In this document: in pieces, positions 7,656 to 15,923 of the stretch
Numbering within the stretch: position 1 is the first letter of the stretch
How the letters are laid out: the number at the start of each line of letters is the position of its first letter
NCBI GenBank assembly: GCA_945872285.1
Contig: CAMBZR010000057.1
Location: 1-23,391 of the forward strand
DNA: 23,391 nucleotides
Direction: 5' to 3'
From: Bordetella parapertussis
GTDB lineage: Bacteria > Pseudomonadota > Gammaproteobacteria > Burkholderiales > Burkholderiaceae_B
Position numbers and translations under genes: made by a program
The notes under the pieces: model-generated
Databases searched by the model: none
Told to the model about the DNA's origin: nothing
Seen by the model: only the letters and a program-made list of their open reading frames with translations

Positions 7656-9122
7656 ATGTTGATGAATTCAAAATATATCCAGATTTGTTGTGTAATGGTC
7701 GGCGGTCTGTTTTTACTATGGCCAGCCATCTATAACGGCTATCCGCTGGCCTACAGCGACTCGCATGTGTTCATCTCGCAGCCCGTGGCCGGTTTTATGA
7801 ATTGGGATAAGCCCTTTGTCTATGGGCCTTTAATCCTTTTGTTTCATGCCTGGCAAACGCTTTGGCTAGTGGTTGTCGCTCAGGCCCTGCTGGTCTCGCA
7901 CCTACTTTGGCTAGTCGTTGTTGCTCTGATGCCTGAGCACAGGCTCGTTGACGCGACTGACTCGCGCCCATCGACAGCACCGACAGCAGGCTGGCCCGTG
8001 GGCAAGCGTCATCTGTTGACGTGCGGTGCACTTGCGCTATTTAGTACAGCACCGTGGTTCGTGAGCTTTCTGATGCCCGATATTTTTGCGGCAATGGCAG
8101 TGTTATGTATCTTTTTATTGGGGTTTTCGACGCGCTTGACGCGCGTTGAGAGTGCTTGGCTGGTGCTGCTGGGTGCCTTGGCGATCGCGGTTCACCTCTC
8201 GCATCTTGTGATTGCCGCCGCGTGTGTGTTTGGCGTGCTGTGTCTGAGTTGGCGTCGTTTAAGCGTCGCAGCCTTGCCCTTGGTTGGTGCTATCGTGATT
8301 TTGCTTGGCACCAATCTTTATGCCTTTCAAAAAGCCACAATCTCGCCGCATGGATCGGTCTTTATGCTTGCGCGCCTGTCGGGCGATGGCAACACCAAAG
8401 AGATTCTTGAAAAATATTGCGCGCAAAAAAACTGGTATCTCTGCGCTTGGGTCGATCGTTTACCCACAGATAGCGATGATTTTTTATGGAACGGTCAGGG
8501 GCCTGTTTGGAGCCACCCAGGCGGGCCGATCGGTCTGGCGCCAGAGGCCTCAGAGATTGTGTCCTATGTATTACGTACCAGGCCATGGCCGGTCTTGCTG
8601 TCTGGCCTGAAAAACATGGCCGAGCAGTTGTGGATGATTCAGTTGGGCGACACCTTGCATCCTGATCACTTAGATGTGACGGTTGCTCAAAGTGTTCGCC
8701 AGCATTTTTCTGCTGCAGAGTTTGAGCGCTTGAATGAATCACGGCAAATGAAAGATACGCTTGCTGCAGATGCGGTTTGGTTTAGTCGTGTGAATGTGTG
8801 GGTGTTTTATTTTTCTGTGATGTTTGGATTTTATTTACTGTTCAATGCCCGGCGCAAGCGCAACGCACGCCTGAGCGGTCGGCAAACGAAGGCAGCAATA
8901 GACCGTGAGCCACCGAACGCCCAGCTTGATCGTCAGCACACTAAATCAGTGGTCAGTTTTATTCTGATGCTTTGGCTCGGTGTCGCGGCCAACGCGTTTG
9001 CGACCGGTGCGCTATCTAAGCCGCATCATCGTTATCAGGCTCGGATCGCTTGGTTACTGGTGTTGCCACCACTGCTGCTATGGCGCGATCCAGTGCGGTC
9101 TGCACCGGCGAAGCCGACTTAG
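7656..9122 (+). CDS. multi-pass integral membrane protein of unknown function
   Basis: The protein has about 488 residues and many hydrophobic segments: one near the N-terminus (CVMVGGLFLLWPAIYNGYPL), several between residues 60 and 240, and two near the C-terminus. A charged hydrophilic loop lies before the last pair. The AYSDSHVFIS stretch just after the first segment, and GALSKPHHRYQARIAWLL near the end, resemble a group of uncharacterised bacterial membrane proteins. The overall layout recalls membrane glycosyltransferases (first loop with acidic residues), but I see no diagnostic motif and do not assign that function. An in-frame GTG at 7605 would extend it by 17 residues. I prefer ATG 7656 or 7662 because the extension is hydrophilic and has no ribosome site. 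The adjacent acyltransferase-3 remnant may suggest surface-polysaccharide context. Confidence 0.75.
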   Translation: MLMNSKYIQICCVMVGGLFLLWPAIYNGYPLAYSDSHVFISQPVAGFMNWDKPFVYGPLILLFHAWQTLWLVVVAQALLVSHLLWLVVVALMPEHRLVDATDSRPSTAPTAGWPVGKRHLLTCGALALFSTAPWFVSFLMPDIFAAMAVLCIFLLGFSTRLTRVESAWLVLLGALAIAVHLSHLVIAAACVFGVLCLSWRRLSVAALPLVGAIVILLGTNLYAFQKATISPHGSVFMLARLSGDGNTKEILEKYCAQKNWYLCAWVDRLPTDSDDFLWNGQGPVWSHPGGPIGLAPEASEIVSYVLRTRPWPVLLSGLKNMAEQLWMIQLGDTLHPDHLDVTVAQSVRQHFSAAEFERLNESRQMKDTLAADAVWFSRVNVWVFYFSVMFGFYLLFNARRKRNARLSGRQTKAAIDREPPNAQLDRQHTKSVVSFILMLWLGVAANAFATGALSKPHHRYQARIAWLLVLPPLLLWRDPVRSAPAKPT

Positions 9123-9205
9123 CGGGTGTCGCTCAAGGGGCTAGCCGGGGGCAGAGATCTCGCGATTCAAGCGCATGAGTTTTTATCCTGAAAGGTGAAA
9201 AGACA

Positions 9206-9802
9206 TCATAAGCTTCTAGCAAAAAGTGTGCCGGATAGCTTGCGCCCTAGCCTCATCATAGGCTTTTCAACTGCGTAATAAATCATGGCTGAGAGTGCGA
9301 TCGAGCCAAGGACAGAAAGTAGTAGATATACGGCGAGGTGAGCATCGGCGAGCCACGGCAAGTGACGATCGCGCAGCAGTACGAAGAGCGTGTAAAACAC
9401 AATAGGATGAAACAGATACATTGAATAGCTGATTTCGCCTAATTAGGTGCTGACACGATGATTGAGTTTTAGTTTTGTGGACAGCAAGATAAACAAGCCT
9501 AGCCCCAAAGACACCGGTGGTATAAATACCGATAATTTTGATGCCAAAGCGCTTGGTAAGTACGCATAAAACATCCAAGTGAGCAGGGGCGCGGCACAGA
9601 TCCCTAGCGCAAACAAAATAAAGACGACTAGAGCCACCCAAGAGAAGTGCTGAGTGCCGTCAGCTTGCCCGCGATTATGCCAGCAACGAAACAGAGCTCC
9701 CCAAAATATGATCGCAATAAACAGCCCGTACTCTGTCAAGTAGTTTAGAAAGTGGCCCGCGCTGAGCGTCGATAGAACCAAAGCGTTGAGCCGGCGTTGC
9801 GG
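9206..9802 (-). pseudogene. remnant of an acyltransferase-3 (OafA/YrhL-type) membrane protein
   Basis: Reading from 9802 down, one frame encodes hydrophobic segments ending in LNHRVST. It meets a TAA at 9443-9445 and continues in the same frame as LGEISYSMYLFHPIVFY and EKPMMRLGRKL, a typical acyltransferase-3 C-terminus. The single in-frame stop falls inside a conserved motif (xxLGxISYSxYLxHP), so it is a true nonsense change or an error. The family is usually about 350 residues; only about 190 codons remain, and the N-terminal half with the catalytic His region is missing. The frame is closed at 9803-9805, immediately beside the end of the Bug gene. The gene is both truncated and interrupted, and is not expected to work. 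Confidence 0.75.
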
Positions 9803-9811
9803 TCACTCGCC

Positions 9812-10834
9812 TTAGTCCGCTTTAATGTTGTTATCTTTAATCAGCTTGCCATACAAGGCATATTGCTTTTGTGTGGCCTGGCCAAACTCAGCGGCGCTGG
9901 TACCGCGGATCGTCACGCCTAAGGCAATCAGGCGCTCACGCGTCTGCGGATCGGTGAGTGCTTTTTGCATCTCGGCGTTTAGCTTGTCGATGATAGGTTT
10001 GGGCGTACCTGCTGGGGCAATCATCGCGAACCAAGAGTTAAAGAAAAAGTCGCTGATGCCCGCTTGCACCACGGTTGGTACCGCTGGATACTGTGCAAGG
10101 CGCTCGGGAGTCGAGACGGCCAGCAGGCGTAATTTGCCGCCCTGGATCAGCGAGGTGACTGTGCCCAAGCCTTGGTAAGTGACCTCGACTTGCCCTGCAG
10201 CCGCCGCGATGGCAGCAGGCGTGGCGCCTTTGTAAGGCACATGCACCAGATCGATGCCCGTGCGTTGCGCAAACAGTGCCATGGCGATGTGCTGCGGGCT
10301 GCCGCTGCCGCCTGAGCTATAGTTAAGTTTGCCTGGGTTTGCTTTGGCCGCCGCAATAAACTCATTTAGGGTTTTATAAGGCGACTGGTCTGCCACCACG
10401 ATGCCCCACTCGATCGTCGCCACCAGTGAAATCGGCTCAAAGTCTTTGAGTGCGTTCCAGGGGATGTTTGAATAAATGTGCGGCAGCATCGTCAAGACGC
10501 TGTCATTGACGCCACCAATCGTGTAGCCATCGGGCGCCGCTTTGGCGATACGGTCTGCCCCAATCAGCCCAGAGGACCCCGTTATATTTTCAATCACGAT
10601 GGGTTGCCCCATGTTCTGCGCCATCTTGGCCGTTAACAGGCGCGCCGCGCCATCAACAGCGCTGCCTGCGGCCAGGGGCACAATCATTCTGATCGGTTTG
10701 CTGGGGTAGGTGTCTTGTGCTTGCACGACACCAAAAGAGGCGAAAGCTAGCAATGCAAGCGCTAGACCTTTTAACCAGCGTGTTGAGAAAGCACCGCCTT
10801 GTAAGGAACAGGCTGATAAGGAGCGTAGGTTCAT
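9812..10834 (-). CDS. Bug-family TTT transporter substrate-binding protein
   Basis: The 340-residue protein begins with a long basic N-region and a hydrophobic core, ending in a signal-peptidase I site after VVQA (residue 39). It is therefore predicted to be periplasmic. The mature part shows the Bug pattern: YPSKPIRMIVPLAAGSAVD, QPIVIENITGSSGLIGADRIAKAAPDGYT, SGGSGSPQHIAMALF and VHVPYKGATPA. Bug proteins bind carboxylate-containing small molecules for tripartite tricarboxylate transporters or act as sensors. No TctA or TctB gene lies nearby. It is the last intact gene of the minus-strand operon, 14 bases after the dehydrogenase gene. The ligand is not predictable by eye; the operon suggests a hydroxy- or oxo-acid. 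Confidence 0.92.
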   Translation of the reverse strand: MNLRSLSACSLQGGAFSTRWLKGLALALLAFASFGVVQAQDTYPSKPIRMIVPLAAGSAVDGAARLLTAKMAQNMGQPIVIENITGSSGLIGADRIAKAAPDGYTIGGVNDSVLTMLPHIYSNIPWNALKDFEPISLVATIEWGIVVADQSPYKTLNEFIAAAKANPGKLNYSSGGSGSPQHIAMALFAQRTGIDLVHVPYKGATPAAIAAAAGQVEVTYQGLGTVTSLIQGGKLRLLAVSTPERLAQYPAVPTVVQAGISDFFFNSWFAMIAPAGTPKPIIDKLNAEMQKALTDPQTRERLIALGVTIRGTSAAEFGQATQKQYALYGKLIKDNNIKAD

Positions 10835-10848
10835 AAGATATCCAAAAG

Positions 10849-11916
10849 TTAAACAGTGAGTGCGGCGACACCAAGCTCAGTCGCCAAGGTATTTAAATCC
10901 GCAACCAGAATAGGCGCAAGCGGTATCCCTTGCGTGGCGTAGGCTAAGCGTTTTGCATGGCTTTGCTCGCCAGGTAACCATACCCGCTCGACCCCTGGCA
11001 GGCGTTCGCTGGCGCGAAGATCTTTTACCAGTTGATCGACGGCAGCTTTAAAGAAACCAGGTTCGCCAAAGGCTTTTAAATCGATTACCAAAATTGCTTG
11101 GCCGGTATTGGTGGGGGTGACGTGGTCTTTATTGAAGTCAACCACCTCTTTACCCATTGAGGCGCCTTGCAAGGTACCTGCCAAGAGCCCAACGATCAAG
11201 GCCAAGCCATACCCCTTATGCCCACCGATCGGCAATAAGAACCCTTCATCCGCACGGTTAGGATCGGTGAGGGGGCGGCCCTGGCGATCGATCATCCAAC
11301 CCTCTGGCATGGCTTCGCCCCGCTTGGCCTTGGCCTTGACTTTGCCGTAGGCCGCGACGGTTGTGGCCATATCCAGTACGACGGCAGGTTCGCTCCCTGC
11401 TGGGATCCCCGCTGCGATCGGGTTGGTCGACAACAACATATCCATCCCGCCCCAAGGCGGTAAATGATTGGCATTGCCCACAGCAAAATACAAACCAATC
11501 ATGTCGTGCTCTAGGGGCATACGCGCATAGAGCGAGGCGGGGCCCGCATGGTTGCTGTTGCGCGTGCCCACCCAAGCGACGCCAGCATCCGCAGCTTTTT
11601 TGATTGCGAGTTCAACCGCATGCGAGACCACCAGATGCCCCATTCCGTTATCGCCATCGACTACGGCCATCGCGGCCTTGTCTTGCACGACTTTTATTTG
11701 CGGATTGACGTTGATCCCACCTGCACGAATACGCTTGACGTATTGCGGCAGGCGAATCACGCCGTGACCGTCTGAACCTTGGAGATCGGCCTGTGCCATC
11801 AGCGAGGCAACTTTGTTTGCGTGCTCAGGCGACAACCCGTTAGCTTGTAAGGCACGCGAAATAAAGTCTTTGAGTGCATCGAACTGGACGATGATTGAGG
11901 AATTGGTTTGAGGCAT
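10849..11916 (-). CDS. malate/L-lactate dehydrogenase-family (Ldh_2) oxidoreductase
   Basis: The 355-residue protein belongs to the NAD(P)-dependent malate/lactate/sulfolactate/ureidoglycolate dehydrogenase superfamily, which is distinct from the classical Rossmann MDH/LDH. Supporting motifs are LQGSDGHGVIRLPQYVKRI, with the conserved His near 51; TRNSNHAGPASLYA, with His123; the STNPIAAGIP block; and LPIGGHKGYGLALIVGLLAGTL, which lines the cofactor site. It probably oxidises a 2-hydroxy acid, or reduces an oxo or imino acid, in the cytoplasm. The gene starts 12 bases after the VOC gene and ends 14 bases before a Bug gene, so it likely metabolises the compound bound by the SBPs. Substrate specificity cannot be read from sequence alone. 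Confidence 0.9.
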   Translation of the reverse strand: MPQTNSSIIVQFDALKDFISRALQANGLSPEHANKVASLMAQADLQGSDGHGVIRLPQYVKRIRAGGINVNPQIKVVQDKAAMAVVDGDNGMGHLVVSHAVELAIKKAADAGVAWVGTRNSNHAGPASLYARMPLEHDMIGLYFAVGNANHLPPWGGMDMLLSTNPIAAGIPAGSEPAVVLDMATTVAAYGKVKAKAKRGEAMPEGWMIDRQGRPLTDPNRADEGFLLPIGGHKGYGLALIVGLLAGTLQGASMGKEVVDFNKDHVTPTNTGQAILVIDLKAFGEPGFFKAAVDQLVKDLRASERLPGVERVWLPGEQSHAKRLAYATQGIPLAPILVADLNTLATELGVAALTV

Positions 11917-11928
11917 AGTGACTTGTGG

Positions 11929-12417
11929 TTAGTTGGATTTTCCGGCATCTGTCCAGGCCGGTACGCGTCCGAGTTTCTCGGCTTCGTGCCAGGCAAAGTT
12001 AAGCTCTACCTTAATGCCGTTGATCGGTTCGCGCATAAACAATTGATACAAATTCGAGTTATGCGCTTTGCGTTCGCTAAATTCGATGCCGTTGTTAGAC
12101 AAGCGCTTGATAAACTCGGCCAGCCCGTCGCAGTTCAGGCATAAGTGATCAATGCGCCCCGAACCTAATGCGCCCGCAGCCGAGTAATCAACGTCCTTTT
12201 GATCGGTCGGGGTTTGCAGATAAGTTTTCTGATGCGCTGAATGCCTGGCCTTGCCGATATGCAAGACATCTTGCTCGCCGATATATAGCCAGTAAACCGG
12301 AAACCCAAACTCTGGATGAAAGCCATCGGTGAAGCCTAGGTTTTTGCAAAACCAGTCGCGCGTACCCTCAGGGTCGTGCGTGAGTATCAGGATGTGCTCT
12401 AAAAATCGTAAACCCAT
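11929..12417 (-). CDS. VOC (glyoxalase/dioxygenase fold) family protein
   Basis: The 162-residue protein has two beta-alpha-beta-beta-beta modules. Candidate metal ligands are His8 (LEHILI), His53 (VLHIGK), His91 (IDHLCLN) and Glu138 (KVELNF). GTRDWFCKNLGF near 18-29 is typical of the first module. VOC enzymes include glyoxalase I, ring-cleavage dioxygenases, epimerases and resistance proteins, so no exact reaction is claimed. It sits in the operon between a TRAP-type SBP and the dehydrogenase gene and may act on the same organic acid. An AGGG site precedes the ATG at a suitable distance. No signal peptide is visible. Confidence 0.85.
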   Translation of the reverse strand: MGLRFLEHILILTHDPEGTRDWFCKNLGFTDGFHPEFGFPVYWLYIGEQDVLHIGKARHSAHQKTYLQTPTDQKDVDYSAAGALGSGRIDHLCLNCDGLAEFIKRLSNNGIEFSERKAHNSNLYQLFMREPINGIKVELNFAWHEAEKLGRVPAWTDAGKSN

Positions 12418-12464
12418 TTTATGCCCTAGCTAAAAATCGCTTCTATTGAGGTCAATGACATCGC

Positions 12465-13397
12465 TTAGCTCGCAAGCGCGTCGAGGTAGTGTTGCACAAC
12501 TGATTTAGATAGTTTTTGACGCTCGCGCTCGACAATATATACCGTAGCGCGCTGCATCTGTGCCAAATCTAACTGCGATCTTGCAACAATCTGCGAACCG
12601 CGCGTCAAAAGGCTTGTTTGCAGCGCGCTATCTTGTTGTGCTGCCAAGGTCCGTTGTTGTGTTGTGGCTTGTGTGGCGGCTTCGTGCAGTGCTTGTTGCT
12701 GTGGCTCTGATAACGAGGCAAACCAAGGTTGATTGCACACTAGCAAGAGCACTCCAAAGACGTGACCCGTCAAGCTCAGGTAAGGGTGATGCTCATAAAT
12801 TTTAAAGTTGCTGTAATTGGTGAGTGGGTTTTCTTGCGCCTGCACTTCGCCCGAGCGAATCACACGCATTAGCTCGCTGACATCGGTGGTGATTGCCTGG
12901 AAGCCCAACGCGTTTAGCGACTCGCGATAAATCGCACTGTCTAGTGTGCGGATCTTTAAGCCTTCACAATCTGCAAGTCGATGCAAGGGGCGTACGGCAT
13001 TTGAAATATGCCGAAAGCCATTATCCCAATAGCCTAGCACCCGATAATTTGAATGCTGTTCGAGCGCTCGGCTTAAGAGCTGTCCGGCGGTCTGGTCGAG
13101 CGCGGCCAAGGCGCGTGCGCGCGCCGTGACGGTAAAGGGTAGATCTAGTACGGCTAAGTCAGGGGCGAGTGCGGTTAAATAGCCAGACGCCACGTAACAA
13201 AGTTGGCGTGCGCCACTATTGACGCTTTGAAACAATTGCGCGGCCGATTCACCGTGCGCGGTGATATCGAGGGTTGTGTTGATCGGCCCAAACAAGTGGC
13301 TGGCTTGAAGCGACTGCGCAAGTGACAATAGCGCTGTACTTAAAATGGATCCCGCCCCTTGATAGCCAGCGACGTGCACCGTGGCATGTGTTGACAT
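12465..13397 (-). CDS. TRAP-type (DctP family) substrate-binding protein lacking a signal peptide
   Basis: The protein of about 310 residues matches the DctP fold. Seen are LGYWDNGFRHISN, GLKIRTLDSAIYRESLNALG with the conserved ligand-binding arginine, VIRSGEVQAQENPL and YEHHPYLSLTGHVFG. The N-terminus (MSTHATVHVAGYQG) starts directly in what should be the first strand of the mature protein, with no hydrophobic export signal. The alternative ATG at 13424, inside the upstream Bug gene, adds only nine residues and no signal. I prefer 13397, which begins 4 bases after the Bug stop and suggests coupled translation. No dctQM accompanies it here. It could be a cytoplasmic binding or sensor protein, or a gene that lost its 5' end when placed behind the Bug gene. 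Confidence 0.82.
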   Translation of the reverse strand: MSTHATVHVAGYQGAGSILSTALLSLAQSLQASHLFGPINTTLDITAHGESAAQLFQSVNSGARQLCYVASGYLTALAPDLAVLDLPFTVTARARALAALDQTAGQLLSRALEQHSNYRVLGYWDNGFRHISNAVRPLHRLADCEGLKIRTLDSAIYRESLNALGFQAITTDVSELMRVIRSGEVQAQENPLTNYSNFKIYEHHPYLSLTGHVFGVLLLVCNQPWFASLSEPQQQALHEAATQATTQQRTLAAQQDSALQTSLLTRGSQIVARSQLDLAQMQRATVYIVERERQKLSKSVVQHYLDALAS

Positions 13398-13401
13398 CGG
13401 C

Positions 13402-14385
13402 TCAAGTGCTTTGAATATTGGCATCCTTGATAATTTTTTGCCACTTTGTGTAGTCGGCTTGCATGACTTTACTGAGTTGTTCGGGTGTCTTGGGCCAAGG
13501 ATCTAAGCCTGCTTTCACCATTTTTTCTTGCATGACCGAATCGTTCACGACGGCTGCCGTTTGCTTGCGAAGTTCAGTCAAGGCGGCGGCTGGAATCCCT
13601 TTTTGCGCGAATAAAGCGATCCATGACGAGTAGTCGTAACTTTTGACTCCTTGTTCGATGAGTGTTGCCATTGCGGGATATTGCGGATGACGTTCGCTGC
13701 CGCAATAGCCGATCAGGCGAATGCGCTTATCGGCCAAAAAAGGTTTTGCTAAAGACAGCGCCATCGGCATGACTTGAACTTCGCCCGAGGCCACGGCTAG
13801 TGTGGCCTGACTCGCACCTCTGTAAGGCACGTGAATCAGTTTGACCTTGGCATAAGCGTTGAACATCTCGCCGGCAAGGTGTTGCGGGCTGCCGATGCCA
13901 CCAGAGGCGTAATGAATTCGGTCTGGTTCTTTACGCGTTTGAACAATTAAGTCGTCAATCGTCTTGATCGAAGAAGTACTTGACACAGCAAAAAAGGTCG
14001 GAATATTCGCAATGCCAGCAATCGGCTCAAACTCTGTCAGCGTATTGACTTTAACGTTTTGCGGTTGCAAATGAGGCAAGATCGTCAAAATGCTGTTGTT
14101 CAATGCCGCTAGAGTTTGACCATCGGGTTTTGCCCGCGCCATCCGGTCTAAGCCAACGATTCCACCTGCACCAGTGATATTTTCAACGACAAAACTGACC
14201 TCCATGCGCTCAGCCAAGGCAGCAGTGACATAACGCACCGCGATGTCAGAGGCGCTACCCGCTTGCAAAGGTAACCCTACGGTGATTGGCGTGCCAAAGG
14301 CGTGCTTTTGGGCGCTGGCAAGGCTGGGCCAAAGTGCGGCTGCCCAGGCAGTGGCGCTAGCTTGTAGAAAGGTTCTTTTAAGCAT
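13402..14385 (-). CDS. Bug-family TTT transporter substrate-binding protein
   Basis: The 327-residue protein has a short twin-basic start (MLKR), a hydrophobic stretch and a signal-peptidase I site at LASA|Q (residue 25). The mature sequence has the Bug landmarks VGLPLQAGSASDIAVRYV, VVENITGAGGIVGLDRMARAKPDG, SGGIGSPQHLAGEMF and IHVPYRGASQA. It is the first gene of the five-gene minus-strand operon; the promoter should lie in the 88-base gap to the divergent DUF2237 gene. The membrane subunits of a TTT system are absent from the window, so it depends on a distant permease or serves signalling. Its 3' end lies 4 bases before the TRAP-type SBP gene. Confidence 0.92.
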   Translation of the reverse strand: MLKRTFLQASATAWAAALWPSLASAQKHAFGTPITVGLPLQAGSASDIAVRYVTAALAERMEVSFVVENITGAGGIVGLDRMARAKPDGQTLAALNNSILTILPHLQPQNVKVNTLTEFEPIAGIANIPTFFAVSSTSSIKTIDDLIVQTRKEPDRIHYASGGIGSPQHLAGEMFNAYAKVKLIHVPYRGASQATLAVASGEVQVMPMALSLAKPFLADKRIRLIGYCGSERHPQYPAMATLIEQGVKSYDYSSWIALFAQKGIPAAALTELRKQTAAVVNDSVMQEKMVKAGLDPWPKTPEQLSKVMQADYTKWQKIIKDANIQST

Positions 14386-14473
14386 GAGGTCTCAGGTCGC
14401 CTGCGCGAGTGTCTAAAAGGTTTAAGCTGCGTCTTTAGAATTTACTCTGTTTTTTTGGTAAAAAGGGTCCGAA

Positions 14474-14848
14474 ATGACTGCAAACGCCTTGAATGTGTTG
14501 GGGACTGAGTTGGTGTCCTGTTCTTATGATCCTTTAACCGGCTATTACCGCGATGGCTGCTGCAATACCGATCTGCAGGATTTGGGTAGTCACGTTATTT
14601 GCACCAAAGTCACTCAAGAGTTTTTAGAGTTCTCGGCGAGTCGCGGCAACGATCTGTCCACGCCTCGACCCGAATATCGTTTTGCCGGTTTGCAAGACGG
14701 CGATCGCTGGTGCTTGTGCGCCTTGCGTTGGAAAGAAGCACTGCACGCGGGTGTGGCGCCGTTCGTGATTCTTGAGAGCACCCACGCCAAAGCTCTTGAT
14801 TACGTCACGATCGAGCAGTTGCAAGAGTACGCGCTCTTAGCTGAGTAG
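14474..14848 (+). CDS. DUF2237 family protein
   Basis: The 124-residue protein is a near-textbook DUF2237 member: NVLGTELVSCSYDPLTGYYRDGC, then GCCNTDLQDLGSHVICTKVTQEFL, SRGNDLSTPRPEYRF and GDRWCLCALRWKEA, with HAKALDYV near the end. Conserved cysteines and Asp/His residues suggest a metal- or substrate-binding site, but no function is established to my knowledge. It is soluble with no signal peptide. It stands as a single gene divergent from the Bug/TRAP/dehydrogenase operon and convergent with the MerR gene. A purine-rich AAAAAGGG stretch upstream of the ATG is a possible ribosome site. Confidence 0.9.
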   Translation: MTANALNVLGTELVSCSYDPLTGYYRDGCCNTDLQDLGSHVICTKVTQEFLEFSASRGNDLSTPRPEYRFAGLQDGDRWCLCALRWKEALHAGVAPFVILESTHAKALDYVTIEQLQEYALLAE

Positions 14849-14863
14849 GTGAGTCAAACAATT

Positions 14864-14881
14864 GAAGCGACAACACGCTTC
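14864..14881 (+). terminator. weak hairpin after the DUF2237 gene
   Basis: GAAGCG and CGCTTC form a 6-bp stem with an ACAACA loop, 15 bases after the DUF2237 stop. It is followed by TTCATCTTG, which is only partly T-rich, so any terminator activity would be weak. Confidence 0.2.
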
Positions 14882-14951
14882 TTCATCTTGAACAATCGGT
14901 AACCGCTATGTCGCGCTTAACGCAAGGCGGGTTGTTTGCTCAAACAAATTG

Positions 14952-15923
14952 TTACAGCGCGATTCCTTCGTGCGCGGCGATCAATTCAAGGGCGTGCTCA
15001 AAAAGCGCGCGTGCCTGACCAGAGACTTCTGCCAAGTGTTCATGTAACTGTTGGTCGACAGAATTTTTGTTTACACACTCTTGACTGTATTGCTCAAAAC
15101 TTGACAGCTGCGTAAGAAGCTCGGCGACATGACGCGGGCATTCGCACAAGACGGCGGTTGAGATATTTGCGACCCGGGCGAGTGTTTCATCAGAATATTT
15201 TTTGGGTGTTGCCTTGCGACCGGCAAGTGGTGCGGCCGCTGCACGCAACGCCTGCTCAAGGCTGACATTGCGTACCCAGTCGCTGAGCTCTACGTCTGAG
15301 ATGGAATCTTTACGTACCGTCAGCCCCGCATCGCTTAGGGTTTGCAGGTTATTGCTCGCGCCATACACATACAACACTAGCGTGTGTGCGGCTTGAGTGG
15401 CCTGCACAAGTTCAAGCAGTTCTGAGACAGTGCTTTCTTGAATTGTGTTCATGCGAATCAAGAGCAGATCGGCGGGTGAGTGTTCGGCCATGGCGCGCGC
15501 ATCTGCCAAGCCAGAAAAAACCTCAGCGCGCTCGCTGTGTTCTGCAAAGAGCCCAAGCTTGTGGCGAGTTGAGCCTAAGCGTTGTGCCAAGCCTGTGCCG
15601 ACAACCCGCGCACGCAGCAGCGTTGTTTGCGTGGCGATCTGCCGCAACGTGGTGGCCGATAAGCCTTGCGTGTGTAACTGCCGTAGTTGCGTGCTGTCTA
15701 ATGCGGCAATACCGCTGACACTGTGCCCTTGCTCGCTGAGTTGTTTGAGCAGTGTGGCGCGCAAGACGTCGTCTGGCCCATACAGACGGTGCTGCCCAAG
15801 CGTTTTAGAGGGCGTAAAAGCTTGATAGCGGGTCTCCCAGATTCGGAGGGTGGTGACGGGCACGCTCGCTAACTTAGAAACAGCGCCAATTCGGTAGAGC
15901 GGGGTGGTGTCGTGAGGAGTCAT
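14952..15923 (-). CDS. MerR-family regulator with degenerate LitR/CarH-like C-terminal domain
   Basis: The 323-residue protein starts with a MerR-type winged helix: YRIGAVSKLASVPVTTLRIWETRY (about 10-33), then QHRLYGPDDVLRATLLKQLSEQGHSV. Residues 85-215 look like a helical plus Rossmann-type unit, as in the cobalamin-binding domain of CarH/LitR light sensors. The DxHxxG histidine motif for B12 is not visible, as in 'class II' LitR proteins. A further conserved region near the C-terminus (CECPRHVAELLTQLSSFEQYSQEC) precedes a helical tail. It is divergent from an Rrf2-like gene across a 158-base AT-rich region that it probably binds. Membership of the MerR family is sure; the LitR-like class is inferred from layout. 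It may respond to light through a partner photoreceptor, or to another signal. Confidence 0.85.
   Translation of the reverse strand: MTPHDTTPLYRIGAVSKLASVPVTTLRIWETRYQAFTPSKTLGQHRLYGPDDVLRATLLKQLSEQGHSVSGIAALDSTQLRQLHTQGLSATTLRQIATQTTLLRARVVGTGLAQRLGSTRHKLGLFAEHSERAEVFSGLADARAMAEHSPADLLLIRMNTIQESTVSELLELVQATQAAHTLVLYVYGASNNLQTLSDAGLTVRKDSISDVELSDWVRNVSLEQALRAAAAPLAGRKATPKKYSDETLARVANISTAVLCECPRHVAELLTQLSSFEQYSQECVNKNSVDQQLHEHLAEVSGQARALFEHALELIAAHEGIAL

Noticed and set aside
9443..9781. Independent 112-residue membrane protein gene
   Set aside because: It continues in frame across a single stop into a clear acyltransferase-3 C-terminus and has only a TTG start, so it is part of a remnant.
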